A stretch of DNA of 64,000 nucleotides. It comes from Melitaea cinxia (lineage: Eukaryota; Arthropoda; Insecta; Lepidoptera; Nymphalidae). The notes beneath the pieces were generated by a model. It did not search any database, had not been told where the DNA came from, and worked only from the letters and a program-made list of their open reading frames with translations. Position 1 is the stretch's first letter. Every line of letters starts with the position of its first letter. The stretch is from positions 3,187,001 to 3,251,000 of the forward strand of contig NC_059401.1 in NCBI RefSeq assembly GCF_905220565.1, written 5' to 3'. Made by a program: the position numbers and the translations under genes. This document shows positions 11,363-22,416 of this stretch, one piece after another.

Positions 11363-11602
11363 CAAATAAATATAATTGGAGTGTCTGTTTGTAATATAAT
11401 TGGTCTATCTGTCTGTTTGTTCCGGCTCAGCTCTGAAACGGCTGGATCGATTTTGACGGGGCTTTCACTGGCAGATAGCTGATGTAATAAGGAGTAATAT
11501 AGGCTACTTTTATTTTAGAAAATTTGTTTTATAACTCTGTGAACTAAACAATAATTTTTTTTGTTAATGGCCACGCAGGCGAAGTCGCGCGCACAGCTAG
11601 TT
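11363..11602 (+). mobile_element. Hel-I copy (Helitron-like repeat)
   Basis: It starts at ATCTATACAAATAAATATAA, has AACGGCTGGATCGATTTTGA inside and ends CGCGCACAGCTAGT. This pattern, a TC-like start and a CTAGT end with no TIRs, is that of non-autonomous Helitrons in Lepidoptera. Confidence 0.65.
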
Positions 11603-11633
11603 TTAAATAAAAATTGAGTAGATTTTGTGGTAT

Positions 11634-12132
11634 CGCTTCAGCCTGTAATATCCCACTGCTGGGCATAGGCCTCTTTCCCCATGTAGGAGAAGAGTCAGAG
11701 CTTAATCCATTATGTTGTTCCAATGCGGGTTGGCGGATATGTTCCTTACTATGAGTAACGATCGCTATCAGGTGTACATGATAACTTGGGACGTCACGGT
11801 GTATGTTAACGCGATCCCGTGGCGTCCCACTAGGACGACGAGGGCACCGCAGGTTTTTTAGTGTGTAGTCTGGCGCGTTCTGTTATACAGCGCCGGGAGC
11901 CCCGCGTAAGGGCATTTTTCTGCGTAAAAAAAGTTGTACATGATAACAGCCCGGACCGACGACTTAACGTCCTCTCCGAGGCACGATGGGGAGACTACAA
12001 GAACTGCACAAAGACCCAGACCACGGCAAACATCTGTATGGTCAATACAAATGTTTGTCATGTGCGGGGATCGAACCCGCAACCGCCAGCGTAATAGCCA
12101 CACACCAGTGCTGTGGCCATTGCGCCAACGCG
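11634..12132 (-). repeat. SINE-A, nearly full length, split by a 149-bp insertion
   Basis: On the minus strand the tRNA-like head is at 12132-12060 (A-box-like TTGGCGCAATGGCC, B box GGTTCGATCC) and the tail, ending GGCTGAAGCGATA, is at 11634. The body is interrupted at 11786-11934 by a separate insertion. The tRNA-like head is part of the SINE and not a tRNA gene. Confidence 0.85.
11786..11934 (+). mobile_element. 149-bp retroposed insert with 13-bp target duplication
   Basis: The flanks are identical: TGTACATGATAAC at 11773-11785 and again at 11935-11947. The insert starts TTGGGACGTCACGG, is GC-rich, and ends in TAAAAAAAG, so it looks like a small retroposed sequence in plus orientation. 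I do not recognise the source; it could be a 5'-truncated LINE or a SINE. Confidence 0.8.
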
Positions 12133-12469
12133 TCTTTTATGGTGATAATTGTAATGGACAATATTATTGGGTTTGAATGTCAAAATATGTCAAAAAATGA
12201 AGCCTGTTTTAAATTATGTGTTTAGTTATATGTATAAAAAAAATAAAACTATATATATTATATATTGCAACTTTGTTCCAAAATTGTGAGCACATGTCAA
12301 AAACATTGTATGTTTTATAATAATTATGTATATAGTATTAGTAATAAGTCACGTCTATAATTCGTCTTAATACATTGTGATACAGCGTATTTTATCAAAA
12401 AGAATAAAAAATCTAAAATGGACCAGCCAAAGAACAAATAATGTGAGTGAAATGGTATATATTTATAAT

Positions 12470-12490
12470 ATATATATTATAAGTATATAT

Positions 12491-12535
<45 letters not shown>
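12470..12535. repeat. (AT)n microsatellite
   Basis: Almost pure alternating AT, most regular at 12497-12532. Confidence 0.9.
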
Positions 12536-12545
12536 ATAAACAATA

Positions 12546-12722
12546 CCAGCTGACCTGGCAAACTTCGTATCGCCTTATTTTTTTTCTTAAATATAACAAT
12601 TACATATATCAAAATAAAATATAGCCTATCTTTCAAGTTGGATCAAACTGCACACTGTGTGCAAATTTGATTAAAATCGGTTAAGTAGTTTAAGAGTGAC
12701 GGGTAATTTATATATATTAAGA
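12546..12722 (-). mobile_element. Hel-G copy 2
   Basis: Inverse of 10213-10408: it starts CCAGCTGACCTGGCAAACTT and contains CTTTCAAGTTGGATC and AATCGGTTAAGTAGTT. Confidence 0.65.
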
Positions 12723-14330
12723 TATGCAATAAATAAGTCGGTCAATTATCTTTGAACCGTGACCCTGTAAGTTTAAGGTTCAAAGATGGACGTCCTAAGT
12801 GTTTATACGGAATAAGGAAACAAATCACCACCACAGCCGCCTCTGTTGCAGTTTTAAGTCCCAATTTATCTTATGTTGCTACAATCAACAATTGGTAACA
12901 CTGGCAGAATTTTAATCTGTAAAGAGAAATTATAAATTTTTGTTTTGATAATAACGTTATTAACTTTTCAGTTAAATTTCCTTAATTATGGACCGGAAGT
13001 ACTAATAAATAATTTTGTAATTAATATAAACAAATAATGCTGAACGAATATTTTGAAACAAATGAACAAATACATTCGAATTAATAGCCTCGATAGAGTT
13101 AAAGTAGCACAAATATTTTCCTCAATGTCACGTACAATGGAGAAGACGTGAAGGAGATTGATCGATGCGGTCGAGATTACAACTTCAATCCAATTTTGAA
13201 GATAATAGGTAGGTATATATGTTGATCATGCTTTTACGTCATGGTCACTAGATGATAATAATCGACTGTAGAATAGACTCTTATGAACCGATTGACACGA
13301 AACAAACACTAAATGTTAAGTGAAGCTTACCACAATATATTAGTGAAAACTGCATCTAAATTGGATAAGACATTTACATTTTTACTATATGTATTGATTT
13401 GTTGATGTTTATCAATATCGTACAGAACCCTTCGATGCATGTCCACTGTGCCTTTTCTATTCAAGCGTGAAACATCGTAATATCTGTTAGTAGATGTGAG
13501 TGTATGAATAAAAAATATTGCAATTTTGCAACACTTATCAACTTATGTTGAGGAAATATATGTTTTAACACGTAAATAGAATAAAACAATAATTATGTAC
13601 TTATTACAACTTTTATCCTGTTGGTAGAATGTTAGTACATTCTACCAACAGGACGAAAGTAGGTAAGTCGTCGTAGGTAGAAAAGTCCAAATACGTAGGT
13701 AACGTAGGTCAGGTTTGTAGATAAATCAACACCTTTTCCGATTCCTCCAAACAGAAAATTCTTAAATTCGTTAAAAAAAAATTATACATGCAAAGAGAGA
13801 ATTATTTGACTTAGGTATCCTTCAATTTTATGACTCCAACTGCATATTATGTACTATGTTGCATAAAATTTCAAAGGATCACCGTATTGATATTTGTAGG
13901 TGTACAGTACATAATGTTCGATATTGTGACATACATACATACAATATACGCGCGAAAAACATAACCTTTCCTTTGCAGTCGGGTAATAAAATAATTGTGT
14001 TATCTAGTTCGTTCAATATATGTGACCGATAATAAAAACTACGCTTACAAAAGATAGATTTTTTTATCATTAACGTATTGAATGATGTTTTTTGTAGTGA
14101 TCAAACGGTAAAAGTAACGCAGTAATCGCTTATAACGGTTTTTCGTCAATAGCAAAAGCATCTATCGGATTTAAATCAATGGTTAGGCCCTGGATATTTA
14201 TTCAATTATTTTAACTTAGTTACGAACAGCGAAAGCATATTAATTGATTCAAGATTATATTAATAATAAAGATGTGTGAACTAGTGGCTTTAGTGGTGCA
14301 AGTAAATTTATAATGTTTGATTTAAAAAAA
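12723..14330. other. Long AT-rich intron stretch with one strong hairpin
   Basis: I find no exon or known repeat here apart from the perfect hairpin at 13617-13652. Short ORFs (for example 13879-14070 on the minus strand) show no domain or composition suggesting a gene. Confidence 0.4.
13617..13652. repeat. Perfect 16-bp stem hairpin
   Basis: CCTGTTGGTAGAATGT at 13617-13632 is followed by the 4-base loop TAGT and its exact reverse complement at 13637-13652. The flanks extend the pairing with two mismatches (CTTTTAT against ACGAAAG). Confidence 0.9.
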
Positions 14331-14344
14331 AAAAAAAAAAACAG

Positions 14345-14520
14345 TAACTTTCGCGGAGTTTCTTGCCGATTCTTCTCTGCAGAATTTACATTCTGAATCG
14401 TTGGTAGTTTTACTTGAATTATATATATATAAATGATTCAAATTGAAAATAATTTTAATTTGTAAGATAACGATTCGAAAGTGCTTCTGAAGCCTATTAA
14501 TGAAATAAATTTTAATTTTG
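14345..14520 (+). repeat. SINE-H copy 2
   Basis: The same blocks as 10845-11010 (CGCGGAGTTTCTTGCCGATT, ACGATTCGAAAGTGCTTCTG), preceded by a poly-A run at 14323-14341. The region 14521-15011 shows nothing recognised. Confidence 0.65.
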
Positions 14521-15011
14521 ATAATTCTAATTACACCTTACAGCCGAAAAATGTTAATATAATATTTGTTCGTAGTTATAACCTTTAGGTATCTTAAAAT
14601 AACTTAATTAGCAAAAATGAATCATACTAAGAAGAGTACTATTTTACATATAATACAAAAATAGGTGTATAAAAATAAGACACGTTTTCTCGACTTGCAC
14701 AACACGATATGCTAATGAGACATTTTAAAATATTTTTTGATAAAGTTTAGAAAATAAATGTTTTTATTTAAATTTGAAAAGTAGTACCTAAATATCCATT
14801 TTTTAACACTAAAAGCTTGTTAGTTTGAATACTCCGATTTGACGATCTACTAAGCAGATTTTGAAATTGGATATTTATATTGGAGGCTTATATAATACAA
14901 GATATTACATGAGGTACGGTACCTATCAACCACTAAAACCTCTTCGAAATATCTAGAGCACTTCATTTGTCTATTCGATTTATTATGAGGTAATTGTTAA
15001 TAGGTACATAC

Positions 15012-15195
15012 ATTACAGCCTATACAGTCCACTGCTGGACATAGGCCTCCACAAGTTTACGCCAAAAATAACGTGAACTCATGTGTTTTGCCCATAGTCA
15101 CCACGCTGGGCAGGCGGGTTGGTGACCGCAGGGCTGACTTTGTCGCACCGAAGACGTTGCTGCCCGTCATCGGCCTGTGTTTTTCAAAATATAAT
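15012..15195 (-). repeat. SINE-C copy, partial
   Basis: CAGTCCACTGCTGGACATAG, CCCATAGTCACCACGCTGGG and GTCGCACCGAAGACG are shared with 47888-48203, and in inverse with 29969-30190. Confidence 0.7.
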
Positions 15196-15419
15196 AATGT
15201 TAATAGGTAGTTACCTCAGAATTCATAATATTTTTGTTACGTGGAACCCCGACTTTTGCATAAAAATTATCGAATATAAAGGAAATATAGCTAAGTATAT
15301 AAAAGTTTAAATTAAATTAACTTCAAAAATACTCTCATTTAAACAGAAAAATAAAAAAATATTGTTTTTATACTTTTACTAAACGAAAATAATCATAAAA
15401 AAACTTCACGCAGTAAATA

Positions 15420-15995
15420 ATTTATATTAGAAAGTGACTGACCGTGAGTGGCATTTAGAGATTAGAACCTGTTTCACGATTTGCGGTAAAAAACATTGCC
15501 ATAATTAGCGTCTCTTTTTAACCGACTTCCAAAAAAGGAGGAGGTTCTCAATTCGACTGTATTTTTTTTTATGTATGTTACATCAGAACTTTTGACCGGG
15601 TAGACCGATTTCGACAAATTTTGTTTTAATCGAAAGGTGGTGTGTGCCAATTGGTCCCACTCAAATTAATTTGAGATCTAACAACTACTTTTCGAGTTAT
15701 ATCTAATAATGTGTTTTTACTTGACGCTTTTTTCGTCGACCTACGTTGTATTATACCGCATAACTTTCTACTGGATGTACCGATTTTGATAATTCTTTTT
15801 TTGTTGGAAAGGGGATATCCCTAGTTTGGTACCGTGATATTTTTTTTATAAGAAAGATTATAATTATATTAAAGATTATAGATAGATTTATATTAGAAAG
15901 TGACCGACCGTGAGTGGCAGAGAGCCGTTAAGAGATTAAAACCTGTTTCAAGATTTGCGGTAAAAAACATTGCCATAATTAGCGTCTCTTTTAGC
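15420..15995 (+). repeat. About 90-bp direct repeat flanking a partial MITE-D
   Basis: A block beginning AGAAAGTGAC(T/C)GACCGTGA and ending CATAATTAGCGTCTCTTTT occurs at about 15430-15518 and again at about 15896-15993. MITE-D sequence (15518-15840; AACCGACTTCCAAAAAAGGA then AATTCGACTG) begins exactly where the first block ends. The MITE-D copy lacks its right half. Confidence 0.75.
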
Positions 15996-16506
15996 AAGAA
16001 CTATCCTCAACATTATTTAAAATTTGATCTATGTCCACAGAGTGCAGTATTTGTGAATGTCCATTAGTCCGTGTTACAAGCACCTCATAATAAATGGAAC
16101 AGATGTGTAACATTCTTAGACTAAGCCATGTTGACGTGTCTGTGCCTGATTTTATTCATCAGCAAAATGACCTCGGTTTCACCTGCATTCACTTATTACT
16201 TGTCTATGTTAACATGTGTGTAGTGCAAAATATTTTTTAAAATTAGATTTGAATATTCTAAGTTTTAATTTATGAATAGATGAGTTAATAATAATTTATG
16301 AGTGATTCACACTGTTGCTATGTCAACAATTTACGCCATGTAACCTTTTTTACCCATAGTAAAGAGAACTAAAGTATTTATACGTTTCAATTTACAATAA
16401 AGTCTTGATAAAATAAAAAGTAAATATTGCATTAATTTACATAACTTATAAAAAAAAATAGGTAATCAATAAAAAAAGAAACGATTGTGTGTCAGATAAA
16501 CTTTGA
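15996..16506. other. Intron sequence, nothing recognised
   Basis: Moderately AT-rich. No exon, TIR or tail found. Confidence 0.35.
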
Positions 16507-16914
16507 ACCTACTAGGTATAAATGTATAATACAACGTAGGTAGACGAAAAAATAGTCAAGTAAATACGCATTATCAAAGATTACTTCAAAATTTGTAATC
16601 AGATCTCGATGAAATTTAAACGCCACCACATGATAAACACAGGCTTTCGATTAAACTAAAAATCATCAAAATCGGTACACCCAGTAAAAAGTTATGCGGA
16701 TTTTCGAGAGTTTCCCTCGATTTCTCTGGGATCCCATCATCAGATCCTGGTTTCCTTATCATGGTACCAAACTAGGGATATCTCCTTTCCAACAAAAAAA
16801 AAAGAATTATCAAAATTGGTTTATAAACAACGGAGCTATCCCCGAATATACATAAAAAATATATATATACGGTCGAATTGAGTAACCTACTCCTTTTTTT
16901 GAAGTCGGTTAAAA
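16507..16914 (-). mobile_element. MITE-D copy (inverted), nearly complete
   Basis: It opens at ACCTACTAGGTATAAATG/ACAACGTAGGTAGACG and closes with CTTTTTTTGAAGTCGGTT at 16914. The hairpin end is missing. Confidence 0.75.
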
Positions 16915-17241
16915 CTTTGAATTATGATACGATATAGGTAAAAGTTTACTTACTTATTACCCTTCATTAGTACTCAATAGGACTAAACAGCACTTTTTAC
17001 GCAATCTAGTGGCTAAACAGTAACCCATCATGATGTTAAAATATTAAGCGCAATACACATTGAGCCCGCCGGGCCGCCGACAAAGCCCGGCGACACAACC
17101 CGGCGGCCTGTATGAAAAGAATCATGTCGGCAACATGCGCCCGCGCGTGTTACCCGCCGACATGTTGGCGGCTTGGGTACGCCTGCGCTCAGTTGCCCGG
17201 CGACGCTCGACCTGTAGTGACGTGCTTGTATTTTTTACGAC

Positions 17242-19168
17242 ATGGAGTGGGACGACGAAAAATGTCTTACGTTAATTAATCTTTATCATGAGAAGGAGGT
17301 ATTGTGGAATTCAAAACACCCAGATCATAAAAGTCGACCAAAGCGTTTCGACTCATTGAATGAAATAGCAAACCATTTTAATACAAATGTATCAGAAATA
17401 GAAAGAAAAATTAAAAACTTGACAAGTCAGTATTATAGAGAGAAAAAAAAAGTGACTGACTCAAAAAAGTCGGGTATCGGTACAGATTGTGTTTATCAGA
17501 GCAAGTGGTTTGCATATAAATCATTTAGTTTTTTGCAAAACAAGAATACTACTACTGCCACGATCGATTCTGTAAGTAAAAATGCATTTATAATTTTTAT
17601 CCAAAAATTTTTATTGTACAGAAGAGAACAAGTTCAAAAGTGCTGACCCACCATAGTGTTATACAGGGTTATTCGAATGTACATATTGTTCATCGAATTT
17701 AAGACAAAACGTGTTTTTTAGTTCCCATTAAGCCGGGTCCGCTGCGCCATTTTATCGTGTTTTGCTAACACAAACATTAAATTATAACCAAGGTCATGCT
17801 ATTTGGGGGCGTGGCCTAACTGTTTTGAAAGTGTTTTTGTTTGCAGAGTCGGATGGATAACATCCCCGCGTTCGCCTGCGGGGGGGCCGGGGGGACATTT
17901 TAATTCATTTCGGATTTGTGCTCGCCAGAGACAACTCGTCAAATTTTTTTGTTTAGTCTATCGGTTTAATGGATTTGATTATGGAGAATACTTTTTATTT
18001 TATACAATTAATACGGGAAAGACCCGTTATTTGGGACGCTCTTTCTATGAGCATAAAAATTCACTAGAACTAAAGAATTAAATCCACTATTGCCAAAACT
18101 GTGAACACGTCTTCCTCGTCGGAACTCATTTTAAAAATATATGTTACTAACTAAAATTGTCTATACTCGAAAATCGCAGTGGACGGTTTAACTAACATGT
18201 TAGCAAAACAATATATTGTTCGTAACAATGCGCAGTGGACCCGGCTTTAGGGTTTTTACTTTGTTACAAATGTCCTTGTTTGTTACTTCCACAAGGTCAC
18301 CGTGCTTTAAGATATTTTAAAGGGAATAAAATAAAAATATCATTGAAAAAAAAATGTTTTTTTTCGCTTCATATGTTCCATTATCGACACACATACACAT
18401 GATACAATATTTTACGTATGCTCACTGTTCATAAAATAACCCTGTATACATCCGATTTAAATCTTGACTAAATTATTTATCTTTACTTTCTATGTAACAC
18501 AATACAACAGATTAAAAATATTTTAATTTCAGGAGACATCAAACGAGAGCAGTGTTGTACAACCCCAGCAAAATGATTCATCTCATTCATTTGCCGATGA
18601 CACGATTAAACGTCCCAGAAAAAATCTAAACAATGAAATGATTTCACAAGCTCTGAATATTATGAAATCTGTCTCCGATCGACAAAATCAAACACAAGAA
18701 AAAGATGAAGACACTCTTTTTGGAGAATATATTGCAGCAAAACTGAGAAAAATGGATAAAGCAACAAATGCAATAGTAAAACATCGAATTAATAACATTA
18801 TTTTTGAAACCGAAATTGGATATCACACAGATATGTATGCAGATTACGCAAGACCCTCTAGCTCCCGTAGTCATCCAGGTTACTATACAGGTTCTCCAAA
18901 TGATCAGCCAAATGCATATCCTTCTAACCGCTCATCATCTGTATATTCTACTATAACGAGCCCGAATCATCAGCATTCTACCACCACAAATCCTGATAAT
19001 CAGCCAAATACAAACCCTTCATCTCTATATCCCATCAACATAAGCCCTCATCCGCAACTTCCTGGAGTTGAATCTTCAGTACCAGTAGCGCTTGATGAAA
19101 GTTCTAATAGTGAACGTATAAGCAGCCAAGATTTAGAGAACGTTTTTAAATCCCTACATGAAAAATAA
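17242..19168 (+). CDS. Harbinger-encoded MADF (Myb/SANT-like) DNA-binding protein
   Basis: Two exons: 17242-17571 (110 codons, donor TCT|GTAAGT) and 18533-19168 (acceptor TTTCAG|GAG), both phase 0, giving 321 aa. Residues 2-100 form a MADF domain: WDDEKCLTLINLYHEK near the start, then LNEIANHF, and the tryptophan in SKWFAYKSFSFL near the end. The second half is low-complexity, rich in S, T, N, P and Q, with SRSHPGYYTGSPNDQPNAY-like repeats, and ends in DLENVFKSLHEK. In this superfamily the second protein carries the transposase into the nucleus and helps bind element ends. The intron (17572-18532) contains two nested MITEs. I infer the splice from signal fit and frame; without it the C-terminal half would have no start. 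Confidence 0.85.
17664..18444. mobile_element. TA-flanked MITE inside the intron of the MADF gene
   Basis: CAGGGTTATT at 17664 is mirrored by AATAACCCTG ending at 18444, each next to TA (17662-17663, 18445-18446). The terminal match is only 10 bp before it degenerates. It has no coding capacity of its own and contains the MITE at 17731-18246. Confidence 0.6.
17731..18246. mobile_element. Harbinger-type MITE nested in the TA-flanked MITE
   Basis: AGCCGGGTCCGCTGCGC at the left and GCGCAGTGGACCCGGCT at the right are inverted with one mismatch. TTA lies on both sides (17728-17730, 18247-18249). It is 516 bp and GC-rich at the ends. Its TIR differs from that of the host Harbinger, so it is a different family. 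The ORF at 17803-18081 inside is without homology that I can see. Confidence 0.8.
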
Positions 19169-19554
19169 TTTTCTTTCTTTAAGATCTTTATTATATTGTT
19201 ATAATTTGAAATAAATATAGCTTAGCATGAGAAAAGTAATCATGAAATAAATCTGTCTTTTGAAATGTTATGATTAAGTAAGAGTCACTAATTGTAAACA
19301 CAAATTAAAATATAACTATCATTATTATGTTTTTTATTAAATCTTTAAATTTAGATGTTGATTAAATTGATCATTGATCATACTGCCATTCTAAGCTTCC
19401 GACATCGGAGAGAAAATATTCAACCAACTCGTTCCTTGTATCTTCAGGACACAGATTTGTATTGACCTCTCTTGGCAAGGCAACAAAACAATTATTTTCA
19501 GGAATTACTGTGCGCCATTCACCTGGTATGATTTCTCCGTTATCATTTTCAGAA

Positions 19555-20741
19555 TCATATTCGTTTCGCTGTATATTTTTTTTTTATATAATTGAACAAA
19601 TGTACACAGGCCAATGTCACAATAGCAGTTTTTTGTGGACATAGCTGGATAGGTCTTTTGAATATTTGAAATTTGCTGGTTAACTGCCCAAACACATTTT
19701 CAACTACTCTTCGTCCTCGACATATACGATAGTTGAAAACTCTTTTGGGAGATCTTTTTGTGTGATTACCATTGTAAGGTTTTATAATGTGGGTTTGTAA
19801 TGCAAAAGCATCATCACCCAAAAAAAAATATGGCACTGGTACATTTCTCCCAGGTAGAGGTTTGTTGTCCGGCAAATTTAAAGAATTGTTATTTAACATT
19901 CTGCATAACGCAGAGTTATTAAAAACACCGCCATCTGAAATACGACCCTGACATCCCACATTAGCGTATAAAAACTTGTAATCTGCATCCACTAATGCAA
20001 ATAGTACAATACTGAAATAAGTTTTATAGTTAAAATATTCACTTCCACTTCTTGGTGGACATTGAATTTTTACGTGTTTTCCGTCCATTGATCCAAGGCA
20101 ATTAGGAACATTCCATCTATTCAGATATCTATCTGCAACTTTTTTCCATTCGTTTGAAGTTCTCGGAACCTAAAATAAGAACATTAACTAAATTATACTT
20201 CGAACTAAATCAAACAGCACAAAAAATATACATCTATTTAAAATTTACATTTATATTTATTAATATTTATATTTATTTAAAAAAGATAAACATTTAACTT
20301 TACCTTTACATACTCCGAAAGGCCATCGATTATAGCTTGGCATACTTCTGGGATAATGTATGAAATAATTTGAGGAGATACTTTGAACACGTCACATAGG
20401 CTAATGAATGATTCGCCCGTAGTCAGGTATTTTAATGTTATTGCTAATCTGTCTTGTGGAGAAATTGCAATTCTGCAATTTGTATCTTTTTTAACTATTC
20501 TCGGCCCAACAATATTCAATAAATATTCAAAGTCGCTATTGGTTAATTTCATGAATGTTTTGAAATGTATGGGATTTTGTACAATCAAGTCATCTGCTTT
20601 CAAATCTTTTAATCTGTCATGATTGCTATAACAATTGCGACTCAGTAAACTAGGTCTAACCCAACAGCTTCGTTCCCTTTGGAGCGATCCAGCAATAAAC
20701 ATTCCACAAGCTGCTATCAACAGATCACTGCCATCGTCCAT
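19555..20741 (-). CDS. Harbinger transposase (DDE superfamily)
   Basis: Exon 1 is 20741-20304 (146 codons, donor AAG|GTAAAG) and exon 2 is 20169-19555 (acceptor ATTTTAG|GTT), phase 0, in total 350 aa. Residues 1-146 hold a helix-turn-helix region (RLAITLKYLTTGESFISLCD). The catalytic domain shows SMDGKHVKI (Asp175), GRISDGGVFNNS (Asp225) and GRRVVENVFGQL (Glu303), the DDE pattern of PIF/Harbinger nucleases. There is no stop or frameshift, so activity is possible. The 3' ends of this gene and the MADF gene face each other with a spacer of about 390 bp. Confidence 0.92.
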
Positions 20742-21144
20742 TTTTAAGATTATTTCTATTTACTGAATTATCGAAGATACACCACCAAAATTATATGACA
20801 CAACCACACAACCTTTTATCGACACACGGCAATCACTGACTGCCAAATAAATTTCTCATCTCAAGCCGCCGACCAAATTTTCCGACTTGTAATAAGTGAA
20901 GCCGCCAACTAGACCACCGACAAAAAGTTGCCGACATATGTCGGCGGCCCGGCGGGCTCAATGTGTATTGCGCTTTATAAAAACAAAAATCTTAAAAAAT
21001 AACCTGATTGGCCCTGCTGTTCTAGCTTTGCGCTAAGCGACATATTTAGCTATTAATTATTTTTACATAGTTTATAGGTATACACATGAAATTTCAAATT
21101 AAAGTTTTAACAGACACTGTTGATGTGTTGGGGTGAACACTTAC

Positions 21145-21999
21145 CTCTGGTATAACTTTTTTCGTTGGGTTAAAATGCATACCTCCGACCTCCACGAGAC
21201 CGGGCACGAGAGGTCTAACGCCGTTGAAAGCGTGATGCGTATTCGTCAACATTAAACTAATATTTTTCGCGAGCTCATTCAATTCAGGAATCTTAACACC
21301 ATAATGTTTTTCTATCATAGCCCGCTCCTTCATTTGAATCTTTTGTTGATAAAAGAGATTTAAATATAGTTTCAAAAATGTATTTTCCATCCTTTCCAAA
21401 AATGTCATTCGACTAGTAAATGTTGTAGTGATTAAGGGTACGTAGGAAGGGTTATCTGGAGCTCCGATGCGTTCATGCGACCACGGCAATAGATTACTCG
21501 ATAACATCGCGACAACAGGCGCCTTTATCTGGTACACATGCAACAGACCTATCATACAGTCACTATTAAAATTTTCAACTAAAACTACGTCATATTCCTT
21601 GCTCAGAGCTTCTTTTAGCGGCGGCCAATCGATCGCCTTACTGCACACACTTAATGCCGACTCCCATAGCGGGTTAAAATCTATTATTTGCTTATAAATT
21701 CTTCCTATTATCGGTATACGTAGAATAAATTCCGGATTCTCGTAACAATTCAAATCAATTGTCTCCAAGCCAATTTTAGTGATCCCTTCGAAACTGACAT
21801 CCGTATAGTTGGCCGGTGGACTTTTGAGAGGAAAGAACGAAGCAACGGTCACATGGTGTCCTCGTTCAGGGAGTTTTTGTAACAGAGATTCGAAGACCAT
21901 GTGGTGACTTCGACCAGGGTGTGGAAAAAGGCCGAGGATCCGAGCGCAGATCGCATAGTTAAAAATCGCGAACAAAGTAATACAAGCAAGTGGACGCAT
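21145..21999 (-). CDS. UDP-glycosyltransferase alternative first exon (proximal)
   Basis: It has 285 codons from ATG at 21999 to donor GAG|GTAAGT (intron starts at 21144), phase 0. It begins with a signal peptide (hydrophobic residues 3-18), then RILGLFPHPGRSHHMVF, which carries the catalytic His expected in UGTs (His32), and VENFNSDCMIGLL with the partner Asp (about 147). This is the acceptor-binding half of a UGT. It ends with VEVGGMHFNPTKKVIPE and has no sugar-binding half of its own; the nearest downstream partner exons on this strand are at 3097-2872 and 1736-1520, in matching phase. It is very similar to the exon at 40983-41849 throughout, differing mainly around residues 95-115 and 190-240, the parts that usually set substrate range. 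A Harbinger element lies between it and exon 2. Confidence 0.9.
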
Positions 22000-22105
22000 G
22001 GCGCGCGATCTTCCCTACTCCGCGTCTCATGAAATACTGGCGGTTCCACTTCGACCGGCTACATTAACACGTTATTTTCAGAGTCAGTTACGTGGTGTGT
22101 TATCA
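22000..22105 (-). promoter_or_regulatory. Conserved 5'-flank of proximal UGT first exon
   Basis: Directly upstream of the ATG, about 100 bp match the flank of the other first exon (41850-41950). The blocks CGCGGAGTAGGGAAGATCGC, GGTCGAAGTGG and ACGTAACTG occur in the same order and spacing. It probably contains the 5'UTR and core promoter copied with the exon. I cannot place the transcription start. Confidence 0.6.
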
Positions 22106-22416
22106 TTATCAATAGGTATCAATTAAACTTTTTAATGAATCAGATGAGCATTAAGTGAATCTATTCATCACGATAGTCGTATTAGCCTTTCTCGATTAAA
22201 TTAAATTGGAAATATATAAAAAGATCCCCTTTTAATTTTTAGCATGGATAGTTCAATAATCATGTTTCTGAAGGGTAAGTTTTTATGGAATTCATAGTCG
22301 CTCAGACGCTCCAATAATGTTATTCATACAATATTAGAATAGCTATGTTTACATTTGTAAGTGTTTAGGTACAATTGAATTAATTTTGGCATGGGTTATT
22401 GGGAACACAGCACTTT

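Larger units (their letters stand above)
17047..20974. mobile_element. Autonomous PIF/Harbinger transposon, apparently intact
   Basis: It is 3928 bp, flanked by TTA on both sides (17044-17046 and 20975-20977), the target duplication expected for PIF/Harbinger. The TIRs of about 36 bp are perfect as far as I can read: AGCGCAATACACATTGAG onward through the GC-rich CCCGCCGGGCCGCCGAC. It carries the usual two Harbinger genes in convergent orientation: a MADF/Myb-like DNA-binding protein (plus, 17242-19168) and the DDE transposase (minus, 20741-19555). Both ORFs are open once one intron is removed from each. The element lies in the UGT locus just downstream of the first exon at 21145-21999, inside the long intron. 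Confidence 0.93.

Noticed and set aside
17803..18081. 92-aa ORF in the Harbinger gene intron
   Set aside because: It starts in GC-rich MITE sequence, has no recognisable domain, and the surrounding sequence is explained by the nested MITE.
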